DNA of 17,592 bases from NCBI GenBank assembly GCA_964439605.1, contig CAYTPC010000035.1, forward strand, positions 1 through 17,592, read 5' to 3'. Shown here one piece after another: positions 1 to 7,736 of this stretch. The notes below the pieces were generated by a model that saw nothing but the letters and a program-made list of their open reading frames with translations, was not told the DNA's origin and ran no database searches. Made by a program: the position numbers and the translations under genes. Source of the stretch: JAITWT01 sp964439605 (GTDB taxonomy: Bacteria; Pseudomonadota; Gammaproteobacteria; Burkholderiales; Burkholderiaceae_C). Within the stretch, counting starts at the first letter, position 1. Every line of letters begins with the position of its first letter.

Positions 1-854
1 TGCATCAGGATGAAGGTCGCGCCGGTGATCGGCCAGGCGGCATCGCCGGGCTGGTCGGTCAGGATTTGGTAGAACGATTTGTCCCACTGCGCGCCGGCGG
101 CGGCGGCCTTGAACGCCTGGCTGTCCGGGTGCACGAACTTGCCGGCGGCGTTTTGCATCTGCACATGGACCATTTTGTTTTGCTTGACGTAGGCATACTC
201 CACGTAGCCGATCGCGCCCGGCAGGCGGCCCACGAAAGCGGCCACGCCCTCGTTGCCCTTGCCGCCGGCGCCGGTGGGCCAATTGACGGCGGTGCCCGCG
301 CCCACCCTGGTCTTCCACTCGCCATTGACCTTGGAAAGGTAGTTGGTGAACAGGAAGGTGGTGCCCGAACCGTCGGCGCGGCGCACCGGGGCAATGGCCG
401 CGTCGGGCAGCTTCACGCCGGGGTTGAGCGCGGCGATGGCCGGATCGCTCCACTTCGTGATCTTGCCCAGATAGATGTCGCCCAGCACCTGCCCGTTGAG
501 TTTGAGCTGGCCGGGGGCGATGCCCTGAATGTTGACCACCGGCACCACGCCGCCCACCACGGTGGGAAATTCCAGCAGGCCGGCTGCGTCAAGATCTTCG
601 TCTTTCAAAGGCATGTCGGAAGCGCCGAAGTCCACCGTTTTTTCCTTGATCTGCTGGATGCCCGCGCCGGAGCCTATGGACTGGTAGTTGATCTGCGCGC
701 CGGTGGCCTTGGCGTAGTCGGCCGCCCACTTGGCATACAGCGGCGCCGGAAAACTGGCCCCCGCCCCGGTCACAAGCTGCGCTTGCGCCTGCCCGGCCAG
801 CCCCAGCGCGCCCAGGGCGCCGCCGAGCATGAGTTTGATCAGAGTGCGTTTCAT
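1..854 (-). CDS. pstS: Phosphate ABC transporter substrate-binding protein PstS (C-terminus off the window)
   Basis: Periplasmic phosphate-binding protein that feeds the high-affinity PstCAB importer. The minus-strand frame opens at ATG 852-854 and stays open to the left edge, giving about 284 residues; the family is usually near 340, so roughly the last 60 are missing. The N-terminus is a classic Sec signal: basic MKRTLIK, a Leu/Gly/Ala-rich core and an AQA site near residue 25. The mature part begins with the family hallmark GAGASFPAPLY, followed by NYQSIGSGAGIQQI, VDFGASDMPL and RRADGSGTTFLFTNY. These carry the Ser/Thr/Asp/Arg residues that bind phosphate in known PstS proteins. A Pho box lies about 50-70 bp upstream, so PhoB control is expected. 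The usual pstCAB partners would lie to the left, outside the window. Identity is near certain. Confidence 0.96.
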   Translation of the reverse strand, partial: MKRTLIKLMLGGALGALGLAGQAQAQLVTGAGASFPAPLYAKWAADYAKATGAQINYQSIGSGAGIQQIKEKTVDFGASDMPLKDEDLDAAGLLEFPTVVGGVVPVVNIQGIAPGQLKLNGQVLGDIYLGKITKWSDPAIAALNPGVKLPDAAIAPVRRADGSGTTFLFTNYLSKVNGEWKTRVGAGTAVNWPTGAGGKGNEGVAAFVGRLPGAIGYVEYAYVKQNKMVHVQMQNAAGKFVHPDSQAFKAAAAGAQWDKSFYQILTDQPGDAAWPITGATFILM

Positions 855-905
855 CGTGTCGATTTCCAAGAGTTGTTTCAACGATGCGCGCACTTTATGC
901 GGGTA

Positions 906-925
906 CTGTGACAGCCGTGTGACAT
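906..925 (-). promoter_or_regulatory. Pho box (PhoB operator) in front of pstS
   Basis: On the minus strand there are two TGTCA half-sites 11 bp apart (plus-strand TGACA at 909-913 and 920-924), reading ATGTCACACGGCTGTCACAG. This is close to the known PhoB consensus of two CTGTCA-type repeats in one helical turn. A -10-like CATAAA (plus 894-899) follows seven bases after the second CTGTCACA, the geometry in which PhoB replaces a -35 element. Start codon ATG 854 is about 40 bases further on. Confidence 0.88.
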
Positions 926-954
926 GCGCCAGTTGGGCCGGCGATCAATCTGGG

Positions 955-1779
955 CTAACGAGAAACTTGCGCGAGTAATTCACCGTGGGGCATGCAAAAC
1001 CAGGCATCGGATTCGCCGCCCCATTTGCGCCAAGCGTTGACAATCCCTGCAATGTCCGCCGCGGCAAGTCCTTGCGCTTTGGCTTGCTGGGAGAAAATTT
1101 CGCCCGCACAGCGGTCGGCCCATCCATTGCCAAACCAGCGGCAGCTATCCGTATCGGCGTAGCTCCATACCGATGCCGTGATTTGCGGATTGGGGATACC
1201 CGCCGCATGCGCCCATGCGCGCAACCTTCTGCCGGCATCCGGTTCTGCGCCATTCGCGCGAGCCGCAGCGCGATAGGTCCGCCGCCATTGCTCGAGTTCA
1301 GGCGGTTCTGGATACCAACTCATGGCGGCATAGTCCGCGTCGCGGGCGGCGATCCAGCCGCCGGACTTGCACACGCGAAGCATTTCCCGCAAGGCGATTA
1401 CGGGATCGGTCAGGTGTTGCAGAACCTGATGGGCGTGCACCACGTCAAAGGATTCATTCTCGAAGGGCAGTTTCAGCGCGTCCCCAAGCTGGAATGCGGT
1501 CGTCGTATCCGAACGGGCGGCGGCCTCGGCGCGGGCGGCCAGCAGCGGCGTTTCGCTGTTTTCCATGCCGACGACCTTGCCGGGCGCGACGAGCGCCGCC
1601 AGGTCCAGGGTGATCGTTCCGGGGCCGCAACCGATGTCGAGGACGTGCATCCCCGGTTTCAAGCAGGGCAAAAGATAGGCCGCCGAGTTTGCCGCGGTGC
1701 GCGTGCTGTGTGAAGCCAGGGTGGTGCGCTCGTGACCGTGCGTATAGCGACCGGATGAATTTGGGTTCATGTGCTTCAT
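955..1779 (-). CDS. Class I SAM-dependent methyltransferase, substrate unknown
   Basis: A 274-residue Rossmann-fold methyltransferase of the UbiE / type 11 sort. Motif I VLDIGCGPG is at residues 46-54. An acidic residue in GMENSE fits the end of strand 2, and DALKLPFENESFDVVHAHQV is the motif II/III region. HLTDP and LREMLRVCKSGG match the usual post-motif segment. The C-terminal half is rich in Trp and Arg and would hold the substrate site; I cannot assign a substrate. The start at 1779 is preceded by AAGGA only three bases away; a second ATG at 1770 has that motif 12 bases away, so the start is uncertain. The gene begins 35 bp after the permease stop and ends 100 bp before pstS on the same strand. 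Its codon usage looks somewhat less GC-extreme than its neighbours by eye, so it may be an accessory insertion. Confidence 0.85.
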   Translation of the reverse strand: MKHMNPNSSGRYTHGHERTTLASHSTRTAANSAAYLLPCLKPGMHVLDIGCGPGTITLDLAALVAPGKVVGMENSETPLLAARAEAAARSDTTTAFQLGDALKLPFENESFDVVHAHQVLQHLTDPVIALREMLRVCKSGGWIAARDADYAAMSWYPEPPELEQWRRTYRAAARANGAEPDAGRRLRAWAHAAGIPNPQITASVWSYADTDSCRWFGNGWADRCAGEIFSQQAKAQGLAAADIAGIVNAWRKWGGESDAWFCMPHGELLAQVSR

Positions 1780-1814
1780 TTGTCCTTCAAGGTGACACTG
1801 TCTTTAACGTCCAA

Positions 1815-2903
1815 TCAAACCAGCCCGACCGCGTGCAGTTCCTTCTTCAGGTAGGCATAGAACAGCGGCGCTGCCACCAGGCCGGCCGGTCCGAATACGG
1901 CCTCGGCGACGAACATCGCGGTAAGCAATTCCCAAACCGACATCTGCGTGCGATGCCCGACGACCTTCGCGTTAATCACGTATTCGGCCTTGTGGATCAG
2001 AATCAGGAAGGCCAGGCAGCTCAGGCCCACTATTGGCGACACCGACAATCCGACCACCGTGATGACCGCGTTGCACACCAAGTTGCCGACGATCGGCACC
2101 AGCCCGGCCAGGAAGGTCAGCGTAATGAGCGCCGGCGTGTAAGGCAGTTCATGCTTCCACAACGGCAGGATGACGAGCAGGAAGATGCATGTCAGCAGCG
2201 TATTGAAGGAGGCGATCCAGAATTGCGCAGCGACAATTTGGGCGAAGGCATCACCGAATAGCACGATGCGCTGGTGCAGCGCCGCCGTCAGCGGTTTGAG
2301 CGTGAGGGCGCGCCGGCGTACCGCCGCCAGTGCGCCGACGATCAGGCCCACGTACGCAAACAGCAAGCCGTTGAGCCATGCTCGTCCGGCTTGGGCCAGC
2401 GCGCCGGCCTGCGCGTTCAGGGACTTGGCCACCAGCCGCTGCACGTCGTCGACGCCATCGGGCAGGTAAACCGCGATTTCGGGCGAGAGTTTTTCGCGCA
2501 GTTCGAGCACGGTGCGCGCGGTGTAGTCGAGCAGTTCGCGGTATTGGGCGGGGGCATCGAGCAGCGCCTCGCGCGACTGGGTCAGCGTGCCGGTCAAAAT
2601 GCCGATTGGCGCCAGGATCACCAGCGTTGCGGCCAGCGTGCCCGCAAGCGCGTGTGGCCACGACATGTTGCCGCGAACCCATTTGAGCCGCCGCAGGCCG
2701 CGTTCGATCCAGCCGGCCACCCATCGGGTCAGCAAGAAGCCGACGCATACGCACAGCAGCCCAGCCAGCATGTGCGCGTACAGCACCAGAAATAGCGCGC
2801 CGGCCATCAGCGCATAGCTCGTGATGGCCGCGTAGCGTGCGGCGATGGATTCGGGTGGCGGAGCCGCCACCGTGCGGGTGGGTGAGCCGGTGGTACGCGG
2901 CAT
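1815..2903 (-). CDS. AI-2E / PerM family permease
   Basis: An integral inner-membrane protein of 362 residues, normal for the AI-2E transporter (PerM/TqsA/YdiK) family. The layout is typical: a cytosolic N-terminus, two close hydrophobic helices (residues about 28-60), another at about 86-110, a long polar region (about 110-175), then a hydrophobic C-terminal block. That block holds the family signatures LAGLVPIVGNLVCN and NAKVVGHRTQMSVWELL, and GPAGLVAAPLFYAYLKKEL near the end. Members export AI-2 or act as Na+/H+ antiporters in some species, but most are uncharacterised, so the substrate here is unknown. The start codon lies six bases after the purM stop, so it is almost certainly cotranscribed with purM, an order common in Burkholderiales. 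Confidence 0.9.
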   Translation of the reverse strand: MPRTTGSPTRTVAAPPPESIAARYAAITSYALMAGALFLVLYAHMLAGLLCVCVGFLLTRWVAGWIERGLRRLKWVRGNMSWPHALAGTLAATLVILAPIGILTGTLTQSREALLDAPAQYRELLDYTARTVLELREKLSPEIAVYLPDGVDDVQRLVAKSLNAQAGALAQAGRAWLNGLLFAYVGLIVGALAAVRRRALTLKPLTAALHQRIVLFGDAFAQIVAAQFWIASFNTLLTCIFLLVILPLWKHELPYTPALITLTFLAGLVPIVGNLVCNAVITVVGLSVSPIVGLSCLAFLILIHKAEYVINAKVVGHRTQMSVWELLTAMFVAEAVFGPAGLVAAPLFYAYLKKELHAVGLV

Positions 2904-2909
2904 TCGGCT

Positions 2910-3950
2910 TCAGGCGATGACCACGGCCGCTTCTTGGTCGCGCTTGGCGATGGTGCCGATTTCGTACACCGCCTCGCCCGCGGCGCGCAGTGTGGCGGCG
3001 CAGGCGGCGGCTTGGGCGGCGTCGATCACTACCACCATGCCGATACCGTTGTTGAAGGTGCGGTTCATCTCCAGATCGGAAATTGCCGCCACTTTCTGCA
3101 GCCAGGCGAACAGTTCGCTGCGCGGCCAACTGCCCGCGCGCAGGTGAGCGGCGCAGCCTTCGGGCAGCACGCGCGGAATGTTTTCAAGCAGGCCGCCGCC
3201 GGTGATGTGCGCAAGCGCCTTGACCGGGTGCTTGGCCAGCGCCGCCAGCACCGGCTTGACGTAAAGCCGTGTTGGCGCCATCACGGCTTCGCGGAAGGGT
3301 TTGCCGTCCAGGGTGAGCGGCAGCTCACCCTGCGCGCGTTCGATCACCTTGCGCACCAGGCTGAAGCCGTTGGAGTGCACTCCATTGGAGGCCAGGCCCA
3401 GCACCGTGTCGCCGGGCTTGATGTCGCGGCCGGTCAGGATTTTTGATTTTTCGACGGCGCCGACCGCAAAGCCCGCGAGGTCGTATTCGCCGGGCGGATA
3501 CATGCCGGGCATTTCGGCGGTTTCGCCTCCGATCAGTGCGCAGCCGCTTTCTTCGCAGCCGCGCGCGATGCCGTTGATTACGCGCGCGGCGGTGTCCACG
3601 TCGAGCTTGCCGCAGGCGAAATAGTCGAGAAAGAAGAGCGGTTCGGCGCCTTGCACCAGCACGTCGTTGACGCTCATTGCGACGAGGTCGATGCCGACCG
3701 TGTCGTGCATGGCCCAATCGAAGGCCAGCTTGAGCTTGGTGCCGACGCCATCGGTGCCTGAAACGAGCACCGGTTCCTTGTAGCGCTTGGGGATTTCAAA
3801 CAACGCGCCAAAACCGCCGATGCCGGCCAGTACGCCTTCGCGCAAGGTTTTTTTCGCGAGCGGCTTGATGCGCTCGATGAGTGCGTCACCGGCGTCGATG
3901 TCGACGCCGGCGTCCTTGTAACTGATTGGAGAGGAGAGGGCGCTGGTCAT
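2910..3950 (-). CDS. purM: Phosphoribosylformylglycinamidine cyclo-ligase (AIR synthetase)
   Basis: Catalyses the fifth step of purine synthesis: ATP-dependent closure of FGAM to aminoimidazole ribotide, in the cytosol. The protein is 346 residues, matching E. coli PurM (345). It opens with SYKDAGVDIDAGDALIERIK, followed by GGFGALFEIP, VSGTDGVGTKLKLA, VGIDLVAMSVNDV, GGETAEMPGMYPPGEYDLAG, SNGVHSNGFSLVR, HITGGGLLENIPR and NNGIGMVVVI, all PurM family blocks. The chosen start is ATG 3948-3950 (MTSALSSPISYKD). The frame stays open 15 codons further, but those residues are not PurM-like. No clear Shine-Dalgarno is visible. It heads a minus-strand unit with the PerM-type gene, divergent from hda. 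A TAAAAT-type -10 (plus 4033-4038) with TTGAAC (plus 4054-4059) could be its promoter, with a short 15-bp spacer. Confidence 0.98.
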   Translation of the reverse strand: MTSALSSPISYKDAGVDIDAGDALIERIKPLAKKTLREGVLAGIGGFGALFEIPKRYKEPVLVSGTDGVGTKLKLAFDWAMHDTVGIDLVAMSVNDVLVQGAEPLFFLDYFACGKLDVDTAARVINGIARGCEESGCALIGGETAEMPGMYPPGEYDLAGFAVGAVEKSKILTGRDIKPGDTVLGLASNGVHSNGFSLVRKVIERAQGELPLTLDGKPFREAVMAPTRLYVKPVLAALAKHPVKALAHITGGGLLENIPRVLPEGCAAHLRAGSWPRSELFAWLQKVAAISDLEMNRTFNNGIGMVVVIDAAQAAACAATLRAAGEAVYEIGTIAKRDQEAAVVIA

Positions 3951-4032
3951 GACGTGTGGCGGACAGGGATGGAAGGGGCGCTGCGATCGCAGCAATCGGG
4001 GCGAAACAGGGCTGCCCGATAGAATTTGCAGA

Positions 4033-4059
4033 ATTTTAGGGCTGTCGGAGCCTGTTCAA
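4033..4059 (-). promoter_or_regulatory. Candidate purM promoter
   Basis: On the minus strand TTGAAC (plus 4054-4059) lies 15 bp ahead of TAAAAT (plus 4033-4038), about 85 bp upstream of the purM start. The spacer is short; reading the -35 as TTTGAA makes it 16. The -35 sits inside the left arm of the palindrome at 4048-4099. This is inferred from sequence only. Confidence 0.35.
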
Positions 4060-4099
4060 AGTCTTTTTTTGGTTCTCAGAAAAGACTTTGTACAGGCTC
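4048..4099. repeat. 52-bp near-perfect palindrome between purM and hda
   Basis: The left arm 4048-4067 starts GAGCCTGTTCAAAGTC. The right arm 4080-4099 is its reverse complement over 20 bp, with a single mismatch (T in the left arm against the A expected from the right). The central spacer is 12 bases (4068-4079). It ends 33 bp before the hda start and lies about 100 bp upstream of purM. There is no T-tract after either arm, so it is not a standard terminator. Each arm presents TTTG(A/T)ACAGGCTC pointing outward, which could act as a -35 or an operator half-site for each divergent gene. A miniature mobile-element relic is the alternative; I see no clear target-site duplication. Confidence 0.8.
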
Positions 4100-4132
4100 T
4101 GGCGGTCTGCCTTACGCACACTTCCCCATGGC

Positions 4133-4819
4133 ATGAAGCAGCTTGTGCTTGACATCGGCCTGGCTTCAGGGCCGACGCTTGATGGTTTTTTCGCCGGATC
4201 GAACGAGGCGGCATTGCGCCACCTGCGGCTGTGGGTGGGCGAAGGCGAGGGTGCCCAGGCGCGCTCGCCGGTGCCGACCTACCTGTGGGGCGAAAGCGGC
4301 AGCGGCAAGACGCACCTGCTTGAAGCGGTGTGCTGCGCACTGCACGAACAGGGCGTTCGGGTCGGCTGGCTGCGGGCCGGCACGCATGAGCCGCAACCCT
4401 TTGATGACGGCTGGGACGCGGTGCTGCTCGACGATGTCGATCGCTATAGTGCACAGCAGCAGCACATGGCGTTCAACTGGTTCGTCAATGCGCAGAGCCT
4501 GCAATGCGGCGTGATTGCCGCCGGCGCGCTGCCGCCGGCTGATCTGCCGCTGCGCGAAGATCTGCGCACCCGCCTGGGCTGGGGGCATGTGTTCCATTTG
4601 CAGGTGCTTGGAGAAATGCAGCGGCGTGCCGTACTGCGCCAGGCCGCCGATGCGCGCGGCGTGCGGCTGTCCGACGAGGTGATCGACTATGTTCTGCATC
4701 GCTTCAGCCGCGATCTCGGCAGCCTGATGGAACTGCTTGTGCAGCTCGACGGCTATGCGCTGCGCATGCAGCGAGCGATCACGATTCCGCTGGTGCGGTC
4801 GATGCTCGAAAATCAATAA
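4133..4819 (+). CDS. hda: DnaA regulatory inactivator Hda (DnaA-homologue AAA+ protein)
   Basis: With the DNA-loaded beta clamp, Hda stimulates ATP hydrolysis by DnaA (RIDA) and so prevents re-initiation of replication. It is 228 residues long, as expected. The chosen start, ATG 4133, gives MKQLVLDIG, placing the clamp-binding motif QLVLDI at residues 3-8 exactly where Hda carries it; the frame is open 15 codons further upstream but those residues are not conserved. Walker A GESGSGKT is at 53-60 and Walker B AVLLDD at about 96-101. The C-terminal AAA+ lid has FSRDLGSLMELL. It lacks the DnaA DNA-binding domain IV, which separates it from DnaA. pcnB follows 38 bp downstream, so the two are probably cotranscribed. 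Confidence 0.94.
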   Translation: MKQLVLDIGLASGPTLDGFFAGSNEAALRHLRLWVGEGEGAQARSPVPTYLWGESGSGKTHLLEAVCCALHEQGVRVGWLRAGTHEPQPFDDGWDAVLLDDVDRYSAQQQHMAFNWFVNAQSLQCGVIAAGALPPADLPLREDLRTRLGWGHVFHLQVLGEMQRRAVLRQAADARGVRLSDEVIDYVLHRFSRDLGSLMELLVQLDGYALRMQRAITIPLVRSMLENQ

Positions 4820-4857
4820 GTCCATAACGGCGTCTGACGGCGCCGTAAAGAAACACA

Positions 4858-6417
4858 ATGATCAAGAAAATCATCAGTAAATTGCTCGGCAAGGCGACCG
4901 GTCCGAAGCGGGGCGCGAAGGCGCATTTCGGCAGGCGCCAGGAAGTGCCGGCAAGCGTGCACGGCATCGATGTGTCGATGGTCGACCAGCGCGCGAAAGA
5001 CGTGGTCGCCACCTTGCAGAAGGCCGGCCATGAGGCCTACGTGGTCGGCGGCGCGGTGCGGGATTTGCTGCTGGGCCTGCGGCCGAAAGATTTCGACGTT
5101 GCCACCAACGCGACGCCGGAACAGGTCAAGGCGCTGTTCCGGCGCGCTTTCATCATCGGGCGGCGGTTTCGCATCGTGCACGTGGTGTTTGGGCGCGGGC
5201 GCGAGCACGAGGTGATCGAGGTGTCCACCTTCCGGGCCTACCTCGATAGCGCCGATGCCGAGCAGGTGGCCGGCAACGAGCGCACGAGCAGAAGTGAATT
5301 GGCCGCGATGAAGCATGCGGTCGATGCCAGCGGGCGCGTGTTGCGCGACAACGTCTGGGGGCCTCAGGAGGAGGACGCGGCGCGGCGTGATTTCACCGTC
5401 AACGCGATGTACTACGACCCGGCCAGCCAGATCGTCGTGGATTACCACAACGGCATCAAGGATGCGCAGAAACGCACGCTGCGCATGATCGGTGATCCGG
5501 CAACGCGCTATCGCGAGGACCCGGTGCGGGTGATCCGTGCGATCCGCTTCTCGGCCAAGCTCGTGCCGCTTGGTTTCAAGCTCGACGCCAAGACGGCGGC
5601 GCCGCTGGTGGCGTCGAGCCAGCTCCTGTCGCAGGTACCGCAAAGCCGGTTGTTCGACGAGATGCTCAAGCTCTTGCAGACCGGCCATGCACTGGCCACC
5701 GTCGCGCAGTTGCGCGCGCTCGGACTTGCGAGCGGCATTTATCCGCTGCTGGACGTGGTGGTTGCGCGCGCCGACCTGCCGTTCGTAAAGGCCGCGCTGC
5801 AGGATACCGATCGCCGTGTGGCCGAAGGCAGGACCGTGGCGCCGAGCTTTCTGCTGGCTTGCGTGCTTTGGAGCGACGTGCGCGAAGGCTGGACCCAGCG
5901 CACGCAAGGGCGCAATGGCCAACGCGGCCAGCCATCGTTTCCCGCGCTGCAGGATGCGATCGCCGAAGTGTTCGATGCGCGCATCGGTGATGTTTCGGGC
6001 CGCGGCAAGCTGGCAGCCGACATGCGTGAAATCTGGATCATGCAGCCGCGCTTCGAAAAGCGCAGCGGCAGCATGCCCTACAGCCTGGTGGAGCAGGCCC
6101 GTTTCCGGGCGGCCTTCGACTTCATGCGCCTGCGCGCCGACGTGAGCGAGATCAGCGAGGCGATTGCCGAGTGGTGGCAGGAGTTCAGCACCGCCGATGA
6201 TCCGCGCCGCCAGGATTTGATGGAGCAGGTGCGCGCCGAGCAACAGCAAAAGAGCCGTGCTCGCGTCCATACGCGTGCACCGGAGCCGGAGCAGCCCGCG
6301 ACCGCCGTGGATACCGCGGATGCCATGGATGGAGACAGTGCGCCGGGCGCGCCGCGCAAGCGCCGCCGCCGGCGCAAGCCGCGCAGCGGGGCGGATACGC
6401 CGCCAGCATCCGAATAG
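4858..6417 (+). CDS. pcnB: Poly(A) polymerase I
   Basis: Adds poly(A) tails to RNA 3' ends, marking them for decay. It is a class II nucleotidyltransferase of 519 residues. The signature VVGGAVRDLLLG is at residues 62-73, with the catalytic acidic pair DFD at 78-80, then ATNATPEQV and IGRRFRIVHV. The second block RRDFTVNAMYYDP and the RNA-binding block GDPATRYREDPVRVIRAIRF follow. The RRDFTVNAMYY region and the long C-terminal extension point to PcnB and away from CCA-adding enzyme. The last 60 residues are low-complexity and end in a strongly basic patch (RKRRRRRKPR), as is usual for PcnB, probably an RNA-contact tail. Start ATG 4858 gives MIKKIISKLLG. folK follows closely. Confidence 0.96.
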   Translation: MIKKIISKLLGKATGPKRGAKAHFGRRQEVPASVHGIDVSMVDQRAKDVVATLQKAGHEAYVVGGAVRDLLLGLRPKDFDVATNATPEQVKALFRRAFIIGRRFRIVHVVFGRGREHEVIEVSTFRAYLDSADAEQVAGNERTSRSELAAMKHAVDASGRVLRDNVWGPQEEDAARRDFTVNAMYYDPASQIVVDYHNGIKDAQKRTLRMIGDPATRYREDPVRVIRAIRFSAKLVPLGFKLDAKTAAPLVASSQLLSQVPQSRLFDEMLKLLQTGHALATVAQLRALGLASGIYPLLDVVVARADLPFVKAALQDTDRRVAEGRTVAPSFLLACVLWSDVREGWTQRTQGRNGQRGQPSFPALQDAIAEVFDARIGDVSGRGKLAADMREIWIMQPRFEKRSGSMPYSLVEQARFRAAFDFMRLRADVSEISEAIAEWWQEFSTADDPRRQDLMEQVRAEQQQKSRARVHTRAPEPEQPATAVDTADAMDGDSAPGAPRKRRRRRKPRSGADTPPASE

Positions 6418-6442
6418 ACCTGAGCCCATGCAGGTCGAACGC

Positions 6443-6916
6443 ATGCAGGCCGTCGCTTACGTTGCCCTCGGCGCCAATCTTGGCGATGCGCAGGGTACGG
6501 TGCGCGCGGCCATGAAGGCGCTTGGTGCATTGACTCAGACTCGCCTGCTGGCCTGTTCTTCTCTGTACCGCAGCGCGCCGCTCGATGCTGGCGGGCCGGA
6601 TTTCATCAACGCGGTGGTGAAACTGGAAACCGCGCTGACGCCGCAGGCCCTGTTGGCGCAATTGCAGGACATCGAGCGGGCGGCTGGGCGCGAGCGCCCT
6701 TATCGCAATGCGCCGCGCACCCTCGATCTGGACCTGTTGCGTCATGGCAAAACCTGTGTTGCATCGCAGCAACTGACCTTGCCGCATCCGCGCATGCTCG
6801 ATCGCGCCTTCGTCCTGCTGCCATTGGCCGAAATCGCGCCCGATGAGGTGTCGGCGGCGCAACTCGCACGGGTGGCGGGGCAGTCGATCGAACGGTTGGA
6901 AGAATCTTGTACCTGA
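6443..6916 (+). CDS. folK: 2-amino-4-hydroxy-6-hydroxymethyldihydropteridine pyrophosphokinase (HPPK)
   Basis: Transfers pyrophosphate from ATP to 6-hydroxymethyl-dihydropterin in folate synthesis. From ATG 6443 the product is 157 residues (E. coli HPPK is 159). It begins with AYVALGANLGD and continues with SSLYRSAPLD, DFINAVVKLET, the Mg/ATP block RNAPRTLDLDLL, and LPHPRMLDRAFVLLPLAEIAPD. An ATG at 6428, five codons upstream and 10 bp after the pcnB stop, is also possible. I prefer 6443 because an AGG lies eight bases ahead and because it matches the family start. It is probably the last gene of hda-pcnB-folK. Confidence 0.94.
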   Translation: MQAVAYVALGANLGDAQGTVRAAMKALGALTQTRLLACSSLYRSAPLDAGGPDFINAVVKLETALTPQALLAQLQDIERAAGRERPYRNAPRTLDLDLLRHGKTCVASQQLTLPHPRMLDRAFVLLPLAEIAPDEVSAAQLARVAGQSIERLEESCT

Positions 6917-7014
6917 TGATCGCAGTGAGTATTCATGCACCTTGCAAGGGCCGGGAAACCGTGCTTTAGCAAATTCATACCACAGAAAAATTCCGGGCCT
7001 CCGGCGCCGGGGCA

Positions 7015-7020
7015 TATAAA
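7015..7020 (+). promoter_or_regulatory. Candidate -10 element for the DUF47/PiT pair
   Basis: TATAAA, continuing into AT, sits in an otherwise GC-rich 162-bp gap, about 60 bp before the DUF47 start. No good -35 is visible 16-18 bp upstream (the best is TTCCGG at 6991-6996), so an activator or a weak promoter would be needed. Confidence 0.35.
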
Positions 7021-7078
7021 ATTAGAGAACCATGGCGGCACCGACGCCATCCACAATCAGCGCAAGGAACGACAGCTT

Positions 7079-7723
7079 ATGTTCGGCAGGCTGCTGCCCC
7101 GTGAGGGCAGTTTTTTTGAAATGTTCAACCAGCATGCTGATCGCATCATGGAAGCGGCTACGGCGTTCGAGCGGCTGGTCGAGCACTATAGTGATCTGCA
7201 TCTGCGCGAGCAGTACAACCGCGACGTCGATGAGGCCGAGCGTGCGGCCGACCGCGTCACCCATGAAGTCAATCGGGTGTTGCATAAAACCTTCATCACG
7301 CCGATCGACCGCGAGCATATTCACAACCTGATCAACACCATGGACGACGTGGCCGACCTGATCCAGGATTCGGCCGAGAGCATGGCGCTGTATGACGTGT
7401 CCCAGATGACCGAGGAAATCACGCGGTTGACCAGCCTGTGCGTCAAGTGTTGCACGTTGGTTCAGGAGGCGGTCAGGTATCTTGGCAAGATTGCCCAGCC
7501 TGCTTCTGCCGAGGCGACGCTCAAGGCATGCGCGGAAATCGACCGTTTCGAGTCCGATGCCGACCGCGTGATGCGTTCGGCGATGAGCAAGCTGTTTCGC
7601 GAGGAGCCCGACGTGCGCGAGGTCATCAAGCTCAAGGCGATCTATGAATTGCTCGAAGCCATCACCGACAAGTGCGAGGATGTGGCCAACGTGATCGAGG
7701 GCATCGTCCTCGAGAATTCCTGA
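7079..7723 (+). CDS. DUF47 family PhoU-like protein, partner of the PiT permease
   Basis: A cytosolic, all-helical, PhoU-like protein of 214 residues, the family's normal length. Its start MFGRLLPREGSFFEMFNQHA is typical. E/D-rich helices carry the repeated acidic signatures seen in PhoU-type metal-binding proteins: EAERAADRVTHEVNRVLHKT with PIDREHIHNLINTMDDVAD, then EIDRFESDADRVMRSAMSKLF and YELLEAITDKCEDVANVIE. DUF47 proteins are commonly encoded beside PiT transporters and are thought to modulate them, as PhoU does for Pst; the mechanism is inferred. ATG 7079 was chosen over upstream in-frame codons because family similarity begins there and AAGGA lies about ten bases upstream. The PiT gene starts 13 bp after the stop, so they form a two-gene unit. 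Confidence 0.92.
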   Translation: MFGRLLPREGSFFEMFNQHADRIMEAATAFERLVEHYSDLHLREQYNRDVDEAERAADRVTHEVNRVLHKTFITPIDREHIHNLINTMDDVADLIQDSAESMALYDVSQMTEEITRLTSLCVKCCTLVQEAVRYLGKIAQPASAEATLKACAEIDRFESDADRVMRSAMSKLFREEPDVREVIKLKAIYELLEAITDKCEDVANVIEGIVLENS

Positions 7724-7736
7724 ATCGGCAGCATAT

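Noticed and set aside
66..911. Plus-strand open frame opposite pstS
   Set aside because: It would read across the Pho box and is the antisense of a clear PstS coding frame that is cut by the window edge.
4034..4045. TTTTAGGGCTGT shared with 10644-10655, both upstream of genes
   Set aside because: A 12-base match is expected several times by chance in a window of this size, and the flanks do not align well, so I do not claim a common element.
6340..6417. Basic low-complexity tail of PcnB as an unusual fusion
   Set aside because: A basic Arg/Lys-rich C-terminal tail is normal in poly(A) polymerase I.
4813..6444. Long minus-strand open frame (543 codons) opposite pcnB
   Set aside because: It is a shadow of pcnB: in high-GC DNA the antisense frame stays open. 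Its composition (His/Arg/Ala-rich) is typical of antisense reading and pcnB itself has full family motifs.
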